From IMG/VR virus record IMGVR_UViG_3300030060_000709, positions 1 to 60,760 of that record: DNA of 60,760 nt; one strand, written 5' to 3'. Each line of letters begins with the position of its first letter. Within the stretch, counting starts at the first letter, position 1. A model generated the notes under the pieces. It did no database searches, was not told where the DNA came from, and was given only the letters and a program-made list of their open reading frames with translations. The position numbers were made by a program, and so were the translations under genes. Shown here piece after piece: positions 51,122-60,181 of this stretch. This stretch comes from a virus.

Positions 51122-52339
51122 ATGGCGTTACCAGCAATTGCAGCAGCATTAGCTCCCGTGGTTACCGCAGTTACGCGGCAAGGTATGGCAAAAGCAATCC
51201 AAAAATTTGGTAAAGATAAAGTACAAAAAGCAGCCGCTGCCTACGCAAAAAAAACAGGTAAAAAATTAAAAAAAGGTGGTACAGGAGGAGTACAAGCTCC
51301 TAAAGATGATACTGCTTCTATGATAGCTAAAGATGTAGCTAGAAAAAAACGAGGAGCAAAACAAAGAGTAGCTACTAGCTCTCAGAGTAAAGATTTTAAC
51401 GCTCCGGGGTTGGGCGTTTCTGGCAAAGCTCCTGCTACTAGAGGACCAAGGGGTGTAGCTACTAGAGGAGGAAGGGGTGTATCTGCCAGAACTAAAGATG
51501 CAGCTTCAGCAGCTTCTACGGGAGAGGCTTTAACAGGTGAGTTAATTAAAAAACGTAGAGGCCCAAGAACAAGTGTAGTAGCAGGTGTAGGGGCAGGTGC
51601 TCTTGGCGGGGCAGCATTAACTAGCGGAGATAAAAAAACCACCGCTGATAAAACAACTTCTAAAGATACTCCAACTAAAACAAAAACAGGAAGACCCTCA
51701 GTTAATACCAGAGCTACTGCTCCCAAACCAAAAAAACCAGATGCAAGACAAGGAATGGGGCCACGTAGCGGTAAAGATACAAATATTGCCTCAAGAGGTA
51801 GTAAAAAACCTGCTGCATCTGGTGACTATACAAAATATAAAAGTATCGCTGCGGCTAAAAAAGCAGGGTCTCTGTATTATGATAAAGACGGTAAAAAAAT
51901 GGCAGCGGTGTTCAAAGAAGATTTGGGTGAAGGTGAATCTTTACGTGATTTTATGAACAAAAAACTTGGTAAGACCCGAAGAAAAGATTTGAAAGGAGGC
52001 GGCATGATGAACACCAAGATGAGTACCAAGGGCGGCATGAAAGGTGGTGGCATGACCAAAGGTTACAGTAGAGGTGGTCTTAAAAAACCTACCGCAGACC
52101 AGAAAGGTTTAAAGAAACTACCAACAAAAGTTCGTAACAACATGGGCTTTATGAAAGCTGGTGGTATGGCTACCAAAGGTTACGCCAAGGGTGGCATGTC
52201 TACTAAAGGTGGTATGAAAGGTGGTGGTATGGCTACCAAAGGCAACACTAAAGGTGGTGCTAAGAAGACGACAGGTAAGGGTAAAGTCCGAGGAGCAGGA
52301 ATAGCCAAGCGTGGTGTACGTCCAGCTAAGATGCGATGA
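51122..52339 (+). CDS. basic Gly/Lys-rich repeat protein (405 aa)
   Basis: A short hydrophobic N-terminus (ALPAIAAALAPVVTAVTRQG) is followed by a long basic Ser/Thr/Lys region and one short ordered segment, YKSIAAAKKAGSLYYDKDGK. The C-terminal 110 residues hold repeats of the form MATKGYAKGG and STKGGMKGGG. Such low-complexity basic proteins are frequent in this gene block of related phages. A structural or DNA-condensing role is inferred. Confidence 0.65.
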   Translation: MALPAIAAALAPVVTAVTRQGMAKAIQKFGKDKVQKAAAAYAKKTGKKLKKGGTGGVQAPKDDTASMIAKDVARKKRGAKQRVATSSQSKDFNAPGLGVSGKAPATRGPRGVATRGGRGVSARTKDAASAASTGEALTGELIKKRRGPRTSVVAGVGAGALGGAALTSGDKKTTADKTTSKDTPTKTKTGRPSVNTRATAPKPKKPDARQGMGPRSGKDTNIASRGSKKPAASGDYTKYKSIAAAKKAGSLYYDKDGKKMAAVFKEDLGEGESLRDFMNKKLGKTRRKDLKGGGMMNTKMSTKGGMKGGGMTKGYSRGGLKKPTADQKGLKKLPTKVRNNMGFMKAGGMATKGYAKGGMSTKGGMKGGGMATKGNTKGGAKKTTGKGKVRGAGIAKRGVRPAKMR

Positions 52340-52497
52340 GACGATACTATAAAAAAGGTGGCAAGATTTGTCCGGCTGGTAAGTCTTGGGCAAAACGTAC
52401 CTTTGATACTTACCCATCAGCTTATGCAAATATGGCTGCTTCTAAATACTGTAAAGATCCTAATTACGCAAAGGGATCTAAGAAGAAGAAAAAGTAA
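52336..52497 (+). CDS. tiny basic Cys-containing protein (53 aa)
   Basis: Begins MRRYYKKGGKICPAGKSWAK and contains YPSAYANMAASKYCKDPNYA. The ATG overlaps the previous stop by 4 bp and the stop overlaps the next ATG (TAATG). The sequence is a well-known conserved miniature protein of such phages; function unknown. Confidence 0.72.
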   Translation: MRRYYKKGGKICPAGKSWAKRTFDTYPSAYANMAASKYCKDPNYAKGSKKKKK

Positions 52498-52826
52498 TGG
52501 GTGAGTTAAAGAAGTGGGTTAACCAAGACTGGGTGCGTATAGGCACTGACGGTAAGATCAAGGGTAAGTGTGGTACGTCTAAAGACAAAAAGAACCCTGA
52601 TCGTTGCTTACCTAGAAGTAAGGCGCAATCGCTTAGTAAGAGTCAGAGAGCAGCTACGGCTAAAAAGAAAAAACGTGCAGGGTCGAAGGGGAAAACTGTG
52701 GTTAAAAACACGAAACCAGCTACGGTAAAAATGAGTGGTGGTGGACTTGCCAGAAGAAAGCGAAAGATAGCCAAAGGTTGTGGTCAAGTCATGGAGAACA
52801 GGCGAAAGAAAACTCTTCATATATAA
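52497..52826 (+). CDS. small basic conserved protein (109 aa)
   Basis: MGELKKWVNQDWVRIGTDGK then KCGTSKDKKNPDRCLPRSKA, and a C-terminal KGCGQVMENRRKKTLH. Four Cys in two groups plus a Lys-rich middle suggest a small metal- or nucleic-acid-binding protein. Coupled to the previous gene by TAATG; conserved beside head-tail connector genes in related phages. Confidence 0.7.
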   Translation: MGELKKWVNQDWVRIGTDGKIKGKCGTSKDKKNPDRCLPRSKAQSLSKSQRAATAKKKKRAGSKGKTVVKNTKPATVKMSGGGLARRKRKIAKGCGQVMENRRKKTLHI

Positions 52827-52835
52827 GAGGTAATA

Positions 52836-53525
52836 ATGGCTACTTCGGGAACTACAGCATTTGACATGAACTTCACGGAGATCGCTGAAGAGGCGTGGGA
52901 ACGTGCAGGTCGTGAAATGCGTTCTGGTTATGATCTTAGGACTGCCAGACGTTCTATGAACTTGTTAACTATAGAATGGCAGAATCGTGGTATTAATCTC
53001 TGGACCATAGATGAAGGCACTATCAATATGGTCGAGGGTACTTCTCAGTATGATTTACCCGCAGATACTATAGATTTATTGGAACAAGTTATTCGCACAA
53101 ATAGCGGAGTAACTGCAACACAATCTGATCTTAACATAACACGTATTAGCGTAAGCACCTACGCATCAATCCCTAACAAGTTAACGCAAGGTAGACCTAT
53201 ACAGGTTTACATTGAGAGGTTACGTGATAACCCGAAGATAAACGTGTGGCCTGTTCCAGATCAAAGTAGTTATTATGTTTTTAAATACTATCGTATGAGG
53301 CGTATACAGGATGCTGGTAGCGGTGTAGAAACAGCCGATATGAATTTTAGATTCTTGCCTTGTCTAGTGGCAGGATTAGCTTATTACATAGCCATGAAAG
53401 ATCCTGACTTGGCTCCTAGAATAGAAATGCTAAAAGTCATGTACGAAGAACAGTTTGCGTTAGCTGCTGGAGAAGATAGAGAGAAAGCCCCTGCTAGGTT
53501 TGTCCCTCGTATAGGGTATGTTTAA
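52836..53525 (+). CDS. head-tail connector/adaptor protein (229 aa)
   Basis: Helical N-terminus MNFTEIAEEAWERAGREMRS with RSMNLLTIEWQNRGINLWTI, then a short beta domain and a C-terminal helix with LPCLVAGLAYYIAMKDPDLA. This all-helical bundle with central beta hairpin resembles adaptor proteins such as P22 gp4 or T7 gp11 that bind below the portal. AGAGG precedes the start. Confidence 0.7.
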   Translation: MATSGTTAFDMNFTEIAEEAWERAGREMRSGYDLRTARRSMNLLTIEWQNRGINLWTIDEGTINMVEGTSQYDLPADTIDLLEQVIRTNSGVTATQSDLNITRISVSTYASIPNKLTQGRPIQVYIERLRDNPKINVWPVPDQSSYYVFKYYRMRRIQDAGSGVETADMNFRFLPCLVAGLAYYIAMKDPDLAPRIEMLKVMYEEQFALAAGEDREKAPARFVPRIGYV

Positions 53526-53884
53526 TGGCTAGGTTTGCTTCTAACAAAATAGCTATAGCTGATTGTGATATATGTGGGTTTCAATATAAGTTAAGGGATC
53601 TACGAGATTTAATAGAGAAAGGACGCAACACTAACTTAAAGGCTTGCAATGAGTGTTGGAATCCAGATCATCCACAGTTAAAGTTAGGTGAGTTTCCTGT
53701 AGATGATCCACAAGCTATACGTGATCCACGTCCAGATAAAAGTATAGTAGAATCTGGACCGTTTAGTAGTAGAAACATACAGTGGGGTTGGTATCCTGTT
53801 GGGGGAGGACAAGATCCTTTTGGTTTAACACCTAATGATTTGGTAGCAACAGGTAGCGTAGGTACAGTTACAGTAACAGTTTAA
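53525..53884 (+). CDS. small zinc-ribbon virion-module protein (119 aa)
   Basis: Contains CDICGFQYKLRDL and CNECWNPDHPQ, two CxxC pairs (C14/C17 and C41/C44) that probably bind zinc. The rest is Pro/Gly-rich with GPFSSRNIQWGWYPVGGGQD. Coupled to the adaptor gene by one base (TAATG). It is conserved beside connector genes; function unknown. Confidence 0.72.
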   Translation: MARFASNKIAIADCDICGFQYKLRDLRDLIEKGRNTNLKACNECWNPDHPQLKLGEFPVDDPQAIRDPRPDKSIVESGPFSSRNIQWGWYPVGGGQDPFGLTPNDLVATGSVGTVTVTV

Positions 53885-53894
53885 GGAGTATTGT

Positions 53895-54026
53895 ATGAGA
53901 AAGAAAATGAAGCCCATGAAAATGAAGAATGGTGGTCCGGTGAAGAAGCCCACTAATCGTAAAATAAAAGTGCGTGGTACAGGTGCCGCTACTAAAGGTT
54001 TATTTGCTCGTGGTCCAATGGCATAA
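53895..54026 (+). CDS. tiny basic protein (43 aa)
   Basis: MRKKMKPMKMKNGGPVKKPT at the start and VRGTGAATKGLFARGPMA at the end. Preceded by AAGGAG at 9 bp. The RGTGAATKG motif recurs in short basic proteins of marine phages. No function is known. Confidence 0.68.
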   Translation: MRKKMKPMKMKNGGPVKKPTNRKIKVRGTGAATKGLFARGPMA

Positions 54027-54029
54027 ATT

Positions 54030-54665
54030 ATGACAATGACCTATACACAGCTAAAAACAAATATTAACGACATTTGTGAAAACTCGTTTACAGATAGTCA
54101 GTTAGCTTTGTTTACTGAACAGGCTGAACAAAAAATATATAACGCAGTTCAGTTTCCTGCGTTACGTAAAAATGTGACAGGCACAATGACTTCAGGTAAT
54201 AAATACCTAACAATGCCCAGTGATTTTTTGTATTCTTATAGTCTAGCTGTTATTAGTTCTAGCGGAGTATATACATTTTTGTTAAACAAAGATGTTAACT
54301 TTATGCGTGAAGCATACCCTAATCCTGATACTACAGGTACTCCTGCACATTACGCCTATTTTGACCAAGACAGTTTTATATTAGGACCAACTCCCAGTAG
54401 TAGTTTTTCTACTGAGTTACACTATGGGTACTACCCACAGTCTCTTGTAGATGCGGGTACAACATGGCTTGGTACTGAATTTGATTCGGCATTGTTAAAC
54501 GGAGCGTTAGTAGAAGCTATACGATTTTTGAAAGGCGAACCAGATATGGTGGCTATGTACGACAAGATGTATTCTGAGTCTTTACTGTTACTTAAAAATC
54601 TTGGTGATGGGAAATTACGTGCTGACACATATCGTTCTGGTCAACCCCGATTACAGGTGCAGTAA
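54030..54665 (+). CDS. second connector/adaptor-like protein (211 aa)
   Basis: Begins MTMTYTQLKTNINDICENSF, with the N-terminal helices, TMPSDFLYSYSLAVISSSGV in the beta part and a C-terminal LNGALVEAIRFLKGEPDMVA helix. Same architecture as the 229-aa adaptor gene, so the two may be paralogous rings of the neck or tail (as with T7 gp11/gp12-type adaptors). AT-rich ribosome-binding region. Confidence 0.68.
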   Translation: MTMTYTQLKTNINDICENSFTDSQLALFTEQAEQKIYNAVQFPALRKNVTGTMTSGNKYLTMPSDFLYSYSLAVISSSGVYTFLLNKDVNFMREAYPNPDTTGTPAHYAYFDQDSFILGPTPSSSFSTELHYGYYPQSLVDAGTTWLGTEFDSALLNGALVEAIRFLKGEPDMVAMYDKMYSESLLLLKNLGDGKLRADTYRSGQPRLQVQ

Positions 54666-54666
54666 C

Positions 54667-54954
54667 ATGTTTGATTTAGCTGTATCAAGTGTAGGTTCGG
54701 TAGGAGTAGCTACCACAGAGTATAAAGGACATGATCCTGAGTTTTGGGCAAAAGAAGCAACAGATAAAATAATATCTATAGGAGATAGAAGTCATCCTGC
54801 TATAAGAGAACAGGCAGAGGCGTTTAAGAATCATGTATACTCTGTTATCCTTTATAATATAAAGGAAGCAATTAAAAGCGATAGGACCACTTTATCAGGA
54901 ATGCTTGAAAAAAATCAACAGAAAGAAATGGCAGATATAATTAGGAGATTGTAA
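54667..54954 (+). CDS. small conserved protein (95 aa)
   Basis: I start at ATG 54667, immediately after the previous stop; the earlier frame extension overlaps it heavily. The core is YKGHDPEFWAKEATDKIISI then HPAIREQAEAFKNHVYSVIL and a helix SDRTTLSGML. I know this family from many phages; it is mostly helical and of unknown role. Confidence 0.75.
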   Translation: MFDLAVSSVGSVGVATTEYKGHDPEFWAKEATDKIISIGDRSHPAIREQAEAFKNHVYSVILYNIKEAIKSDRTTLSGMLEKNQQKEMADIIRRL

Positions 54955-55382
54955 TGGCTATAACTCAGGCTATGTGTACGTCTTTCAAGAAAGAGCTACT
55001 TGAGGCAAAACACAATTTTTTAGCAAGTGGCGGCAACAGTTTTAAATTGGCTTTGTATACAAGTTCAGCAACTATAAACGCAAGCACTACGGCATATACA
55101 AGTTCTAATGAAGTGAGTGGCACTGGTTATTCAGCTACTGGAGCAGCACTGACTAATATTAACCCATCTTCTGGCAGCACAACAGGGTTTACCGACTTTG
55201 CTAACCTGACGTTCTCTACAGTAACTATTACAGCAAGAGGCGCACTAATTTATAACGACACTAATTCAGATCGAGCAGTATGTGCTTTAGATTTTGGCGG
55301 AGATAAAACGGCAACGGCAGGAGATTTTACTATAACTTTTCCAACCGCAGATGCAAGTAACGCGATTATCAGGATAGCTTAA
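54954..55382 (+). CDS. virion surface/tail protein (142 aa)
   Basis: Begins MAITQAMCTSFKKELLEAKH then FKLALYTSSATINASTTAYT, a conserved opening of small phage structural proteins. The rest is beta-rich (LTFSTVTITARGALIYNDTN). Coupled to the neighbours by one-base overlaps (TAATG on both sides). Tail or head fibre component is likely. Confidence 0.7.
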   Translation: MAITQAMCTSFKKELLEAKHNFLASGGNSFKLALYTSSATINASTTAYTSSNEVSGTGYSATGAALTNINPSSGSTTGFTDFANLTFSTVTITARGALIYNDTNSDRAVCALDFGGDKTATAGDFTITFPTADASNAIIRIA

Positions 55383-55684
55383 TGGCTAATTTAACAGGTT
55401 GGGGACGGGGTTCATGGAACTCTAGCACATGGGGTGATCCTGATGTATTAGTCCTTACAGGTGTAGCTGCTACCAGTGCTTTAGGAACTGTTACTACACT
55501 TGGCGATGTTAATGTGGCTCCTACAGGTATAGCTGCAAATTCTGCTCTGGGAGATATTATTACAGGTATATCTGTAACTTTTGCGATAACAGGAGTTTCA
55601 GGTACAGGTGCAGTGGGCACTACAAATGTATGGGGACTGATAGATACAGAACAGACACCAAACTGGGAAGAAATAGCCGCGTGA
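55382..55684 (+). CDS. small Gly/Trp-rich structural protein (100 aa)
   Basis: MANLTGWGRGSWNSSTWGDP is followed by two similar stretches, GVAATSALGTVTTLGDVNVA and GIAANSALGDIITGISVTFA, an internal duplication, and ends DTEQTPNWEEIAA. Such proteins occur just before the fibre genes of related phages. Confidence 0.68.
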   Translation: MANLTGWGRGSWNSSTWGDPDVLVLTGVAATSALGTVTTLGDVNVAPTGIAANSALGDIITGISVTFAITGVSGTGAVGTTNVWGLIDTEQTPNWEEIAA

Positions 55685-55694
55685 GGTTTATAAA

Positions 55695-57842
55695 ATGGCA
55701 ACTTATGTAAATGATTTACGATTAAAAGAAATAGGTACAGGCGAATCTTCAGGTACGTGGGGCACCGAAACGAATGTTAATTTAGAATTAATAGGCGATG
55801 CTCTAGGGTTTGCAACTAAAGCAGTCGCTAATGCTTCTACAGATACTTTGACCATTCCTGATGGCACAGCAACAAATGGTGAACCTCGTGCTATGTATCT
55901 AAAACTCACAGGTGGTGGTCAGGCATGTACGGTAACGCTTGCTCCAAATACTGTGTCTAAACTTTGGTTTATAGAGAATGCCACTAGCTACACTCTTTCG
56001 TTTACTCAAGGATCTGGAGCAAATGTAGATGTTCTCGCAGGACAAACTAAAGCCATTGCTTCTGATGGAGGAGGATCGGGCGCGATTCTTTACGATGTCT
56101 TTACTGATCTTTCTGTAGCAGGAGATTTTTTTGCTGCAAATACTATTCAGCCCGGAGGGGATACAGCTTCTGGTGACGCTGCCGCAATAGGATATACTTC
56201 TGCTGAAGGTATTATAGTAACAGGTCAAGGCTCTACATCAGATGTAACAATTAAAAATGATGCTGATGGTACAGTTCTTACCATAGCTACTGGCACTACT
56301 AATGTAGATATAGTAGGCGATGTTACAGCTTCTACTGTAAACGCAGATGGTGACACTGCTGCTGGTGATAATGCCGCAATGGGCTACACTGCCGCTGAAG
56401 GTTTAATTCTTACAGGTCAAGGTAGCACTAACGATGTAACCATTAAGAATGATGCCGATGCAGATGTATTGACCATTGCAACAGGCGGTACAAATGTAGA
56501 TATAGTAGGAGATCTTACCGCAGCGTGTTTTATACCTGACGGGGATACAGCCTCTGGTGATGCAGCAGCGATAGGTTACACTGGTGCAGAAGGTATTATT
56601 GTCACTGGTCAGGGTTCTACATCAGATGTTACTTTAAAAAATGATGCAGATGGTACAGTTCTTACCATACCTACGGGCACAACTAATGTTGATGTTGTTG
56701 GAGACTTAACTGCTGGAACATTAAATGCTGATGGAGATACGTCTTCTGGTGATGCAGCAGCGATAGGTTACACTGGTGCAGAAGGTATTATTGTCACTGG
56801 GCAGGGTTCTACATCTGATGTAACGCTCAAAAATGACGCTGATGGTACAGTTTTAACTATCCCTACAGGTACAACTAATGTTGATGTTGTTGGAGACTTA
56901 ACTGCTGGAACATTAAATGCTGATGGTGATACAGCCGCAGGAGATGCTGCTGCCATAGGCTACACAGCCGCTGAAGGTTTAATTCTCACTGGGCAGGGTT
57001 CAACTAATGATGTAACAATTAAGAATGACGCAGATACCGCAGTCTTTCAAATACCTACAGGTACAACAAACGCTACAATTGCAGGAACGCTTGGTGTGGC
57101 GGGTGGCTCAACAAATGGAGTAGCCATTAGTCAGGGTGCAATTTCTATAAAAAATGGTGGAGCGCAGTCTTACATTGACTTTTATTGTGAAAGCTCAAAC
57201 GCTCACTATGCAAGGATATTAGCTCCTGCACACAGCGCATTTAGCGGCAACATCACGCTGACATTACCAGCCACCACGGATACGTTGGTGGGTAAAACAA
57301 CGACTGATACGTTGACCAATAAAACTCTCACCACACCAACTCTCACAACGCCCATAGCAAATGCAGGGATACAGCTTAAAAATGGTGCGACAAGCGCAGG
57401 ATTTATTGAGTTTTTTGAAGACTCAGATAACGGTACAAACAAAGTTACATTGATTGGCCCTGCTTCTACCGCAGATATAACGCTAACATTACCTAGCTCT
57501 GATGGTGATGACGGACAGGTTTTGACAACTAATGGTTCTGGAGTGTTGTCATTTTCTACCGTTGGTGGAGCCTACAACGCATGGTTGGTAAAAACAGATT
57601 CATATACTGCTCTGGCGGGAGACCAACTTATTTGCAATAAATCTAGCGCAATGACTATCACACTTCCTGCTTCAGCAAGTGCTGGAGATACTGTTACCCT
57701 TAAAAATGTTGGAAATGGGTTAGTCACTGTAGGTCGTAATTCGCAAAACATTGATTCGGTAGCAGCAGATGGTAGCTTACCAAAAGGTAATGCCGTGCAA
57801 TTAGTTTATGTTGATGGGACGATTGGGTTCGTAAGTCTGTAG
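55695..57842 (+). CDS. tail fibre protein with five tandem 64-residue repeats (715 aa)
   Basis: The N-terminus MATYVNDLRLKEIGTGESSG is typical for virion-attached fibre proteins in this group. Residues about 155-474 are five copies of a 64-residue repeat (GDTASGDAAAIGYTSAEGII and on), probably forming an elongated beta-helical shaft. The C-terminal part has IDFYCESSNAHYARILAPAH and a distal VGRNSQNIDSVAADGSLPKG domain, possibly for receptor contact. It is the first of a fibre-chaperone series. Confidence 0.8.
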   Translation: MATYVNDLRLKEIGTGESSGTWGTETNVNLELIGDALGFATKAVANASTDTLTIPDGTATNGEPRAMYLKLTGGGQACTVTLAPNTVSKLWFIENATSYTLSFTQGSGANVDVLAGQTKAIASDGGGSGAILYDVFTDLSVAGDFFAANTIQPGGDTASGDAAAIGYTSAEGIIVTGQGSTSDVTIKNDADGTVLTIATGTTNVDIVGDVTASTVNADGDTAAGDNAAMGYTAAEGLILTGQGSTNDVTIKNDADADVLTIATGGTNVDIVGDLTAACFIPDGDTASGDAAAIGYTGAEGIIVTGQGSTSDVTLKNDADGTVLTIPTGTTNVDVVGDLTAGTLNADGDTSSGDAAAIGYTGAEGIIVTGQGSTSDVTLKNDADGTVLTIPTGTTNVDVVGDLTAGTLNADGDTAAGDAAAIGYTAAEGLILTGQGSTNDVTIKNDADTAVFQIPTGTTNATIAGTLGVAGGSTNGVAISQGAISIKNGGAQSYIDFYCESSNAHYARILAPAHSAFSGNITLTLPATTDTLVGKTTTDTLTNKTLTTPTLTTPIANAGIQLKNGATSAGFIEFFEDSDNGTNKVTLIGPASTADITLTLPSSDGDDGQVLTTNGSGVLSFSTVGGAYNAWLVKTDSYTALAGDQLICNKSSAMTITLPASASAGDTVTLKNVGNGLVTVGRNSQNIDSVAADGSLPKGNAVQLVYVDGTIGFVSL
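56157..57116 (+). repeat. five 192-bp tandem repeats in the tail fibre gene
   Basis: Repeat starts at 56157, 56349, 56541, 56733 and 56925, each 192 bp and in frame. Copies 3 and 4 are nearly identical in DNA, which suggests recent duplication. Copy number is likely to vary between related genomes. Confidence 0.9.
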
Positions 57843-57853
57843 GAGATTAAATA

Positions 57854-58549
57854 ATGGCTGTGTTAGGAAACAAAAAAACATTTAACAAAGACCCATTAAT
57901 GATGCCAAGAGTTATGATTCATAATAGTTATCACTATCGCTTGGTTCCAAGCACTACTTACAATAGTAGTGATAATGCTAGAAATAGGGGTCTTACCAGT
58001 TTTTTCTATAATGATAATAGCAGAGGAAGTCCATATAGTTTTATTACTAGTGCTTCGGCAGCAGACACTTATCGTACTATCGTTAATTTGTCAGGTTTTG
58101 GTGGTTTTCTAACTTATTGTATGGGGCCATACGCAGGAGGAGGGTCAACAACTTGGAAAATTACAGTTGATGGTGTAGAAACAGAAATACTTTGTAGCAC
58201 TGATGGAACTAGCCAAGCAACTGGTGACTTATCTTCAGCGTTAGGGCCAAAAATAAGAGCTATACCTAATTCAGCGGCTATCTATGGAACTGCGGCAGGG
58301 GGTGCAGGTTATACATCTGGTCAAGTTTGGAATTACACTACTTTTAATTCAGATAGAACGACTTATAATCTAGGTCATATACAAAGTTCTTACTATGGTT
58401 TTGATCCTCATCCGCTTGATGCACTAGAATCAAAAGATGAAATTGTTCGATTTGATGTAAGTTTAAAAGTAGAAGTCAAATGTGCTAATGCACAGGCTAC
58501 AAATTCCTCTAGGTCTTATGCTGGTGTTATATACTTTAGGGATCAATAG
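57854..58549 (+). CDS. tail fibre-associated/receptor-binding protein (231 aa)
   Basis: Starts MAVLGNKKTFNKDPLMMPRV; Tyr/Ser/Asn/Gly-rich and beta-stranded, with SFITSASAADTYRTIVNLSG and ITVDGVETEILCSTD. The first residues MAVLGNKK are similar to MAILGAKD of the 331-aa protein downstream, suggesting a shared attachment peptide. It may be a distal fibre part and is followed by a chaperone-like gene. Confidence 0.65.
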   Translation: MAVLGNKKTFNKDPLMMPRVMIHNSYHYRLVPSTTYNSSDNARNRGLTSFFYNDNSRGSPYSFITSASAADTYRTIVNLSGFGGFLTYCMGPYAGGGSTTWKITVDGVETEILCSTDGTSQATGDLSSALGPKIRAIPNSAAIYGTAAGGAGYTSGQVWNYTTFNSDRTTYNLGHIQSSYYGFDPHPLDALESKDEIVRFDVSLKVEVKCANAQATNSSRSYAGVIYFRDQ

Positions 58550-58551
58550 AT

Positions 58552-58851
58552 ATGGAAATAGTTGAAAAAACTTTGCTCAATAATGGTTTGACAAGACACC
58601 TGTATGAAGATGGTTCTTATGTAGATGTTGAGGTAAATCCACCTTTGCCACCAAAAACAGAAGCTGAAATTTTAGCTGAAAACAAAATTAGTGCTAGAGT
58701 TTGGAGAGATTTAGCACTTCAACAGTGTGATTGGATATGTCCAGTTACAGACCACCCAATGTATGAATCGTATATGCTATATCGTAAGACGTTACGTGAT
58801 TGGCCCAGCACTACAGATTTTCCAGATAAGAAACCAGTTTTAGGGAGTTAA
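58552..58851 (+). CDS. tail fibre assembly chaperone-like protein (99 aa)
   Basis: The second half, ARVWRDLALQQCDWICPVTD and YMLYRKTLRDWPSTTDFP, matches the R-x-RD-x-L-x-x-D-W ... YR-x-x-LRD-W-P pattern of phage tail fibre assembly proteins, which help fold the fibre encoded just upstream. Starts two bases after that gene. Confidence 0.72.
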   Translation: MEIVEKTLLNNGLTRHLYEDGSYVDVEVNPPLPPKTEAEILAENKISARVWRDLALQQCDWICPVTDHPMYESYMLYRKTLRDWPSTTDFPDKKPVLGS

Positions 58852-58854
58852 TTT

Positions 58855-59850
58855 ATGGCAATTTTAGGTGCGAAAGATCAATCAAGTGTGCTACCGAGAT
58901 TTATTTTTCAAACAAGCCTAACTTGGGCTTGTCCAGTTGCTATGGAAGCTATTGTTTATGTGATTGGTGCTGGGGGAAGTGGTGGTCATGTAGGATTTAG
59001 TCAGAACGCAGCAAAGACTTGTAACGGAGGAGGTGCTGGTGGTTGCGCTATTTCTAGGTTAAGTTTTTCTGCACAAAATTACACTGTGACCATAGGTTCA
59101 GGAGGTGCAAGAACAGACGGAAATAATAATGGTTCTGCTGGTAATGCAGGAGGAAACTCTGTTTTTTCAGGAACTGGTATTGACACGATGACAGGGAATG
59201 GTGGAGGTGCAGGTAATTATGGTAGTGGAGTTTCTGCTGTAGCTGGAGGTTCGGCTTCAGGCGGCAATATTTCTAACAATACAGGTGGAGGAAGTCCTCT
59301 TGCACAAAATTTAAATAATAGTTGTGGAGGTGGAGGAGTAAACTTTGGAACGGCTGCAAGTCAGGTTGATGGAATGGCATCATTGGCTATGTTTGGATCT
59401 AATTCTGCTTATGCTTATATTCCGGGCGGATCTATGAGAGGTACACTTGGAACGGGTAATAATGGTACTCAATATCATTTAGATAAAACAAACGGTTATG
59501 ACGGACGAAATGCAATGCTCGGTTTTGATTTGTTCAATATAAGAATGCATCATGGATTTGATGATCTCTCTTCTAATGACACTCTGAATACTTCGGGTGT
59601 TATGGGAGGGGATAAACGACAATATTTTTACTACAATAGTTCAAGTCAAGTAACCTTTGCTCAAGCACCTCCTTTTGAAGGTGGTTTTAGTGGGGCTGCA
59701 TCTTATGGTAATAGCACTACAGTTCGTGGTAGTGCTGGAGGTGTGGGCGCAGGTGGTGGTGCATTTACTAATAATAGTAATGGAGGCACTACCTATTCAG
59801 GGCCGGGCGGTTCAGGTTTAGTAATGATCTTTCCAATTACAATGGGGTAA
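58855..59850 (+). CDS. glycine-rich tail fibre/adhesin protein (331 aa)
   Basis: MAILGAKDQSSVLPRFIFQT then a long Gly-rich region (VIGAGGSGGHVGFSQN and many GGGAGG, GGNS stretches), ending AGGVGAGGGAFTNNSNGGTT and LVMIFPITMG. Poly-glycine-type sheets are typical of phage adhesins that bind the host surface (as in T-even gp38). Receptor binding is inferred. Confidence 0.72.
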   Translation: MAILGAKDQSSVLPRFIFQTSLTWACPVAMEAIVYVIGAGGSGGHVGFSQNAAKTCNGGGAGGCAISRLSFSAQNYTVTIGSGGARTDGNNNGSAGNAGGNSVFSGTGIDTMTGNGGGAGNYGSGVSAVAGGSASGGNISNNTGGGSPLAQNLNNSCGGGGVNFGTAASQVDGMASLAMFGSNSAYAYIPGGSMRGTLGTGNNGTQYHLDKTNGYDGRNAMLGFDLFNIRMHHGFDDLSSNDTLNTSGVMGGDKRQYFYYNSSSQVTFAQAPPFEGGFSGAASYGNSTTVRGSAGGVGAGGGAFTNNSNGGTTYSGPGGSGLVMIFPITMG

Positions 59851-59854
59851 AAAT

Positions 59855-60172
59855 ATGTCTGTCTATAAGGTTTATAAAGATACTGACCCGGCTGGAAAAT
59901 TTAATGAAATATTGGCTGATGAAAATTTTGTAAAAGAAAATTACTCTTCTGATGGTTGGTCTTATGAGCTAATAAAAGAATCTGGGCCAACTCAAGATAA
60001 AATTAATTTAGAAGCTAGAATTTGGAGAGATCAAGAGCTTGCAAACACAGACAACATAGCTCAAACACCTGACTTCCCTAACCGCGATGTTTGGTTGTCT
60101 TATAGAAAAGAACTTCGCGATTGGCCTACAACTTCAAGTTTTCCTAATACCAAACCGTCTAAACCAGCGTAA
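59855..60172 (+). CDS. second tail fibre assembly chaperone-like protein (105 aa)
   Basis: ARIWRDQELANTDNIAQTPD and VWLSYRKELRDWPTTSSFPN repeat the same pattern as the 99-aa protein, so the two are paralogues. It follows the glycine-rich adhesin directly, making two fibre-plus-chaperone pairs. Confidence 0.72.
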   Translation: MSVYKVYKDTDPAGKFNEILADENFVKENYSSDGWSYELIKESGPTQDKINLEARIWRDQELANTDNIAQTPDFPNRDVWLSYRKELRDWPTTSSFPNTKPSKPA

Positions 60173-60181
60173 GGAGTTATT

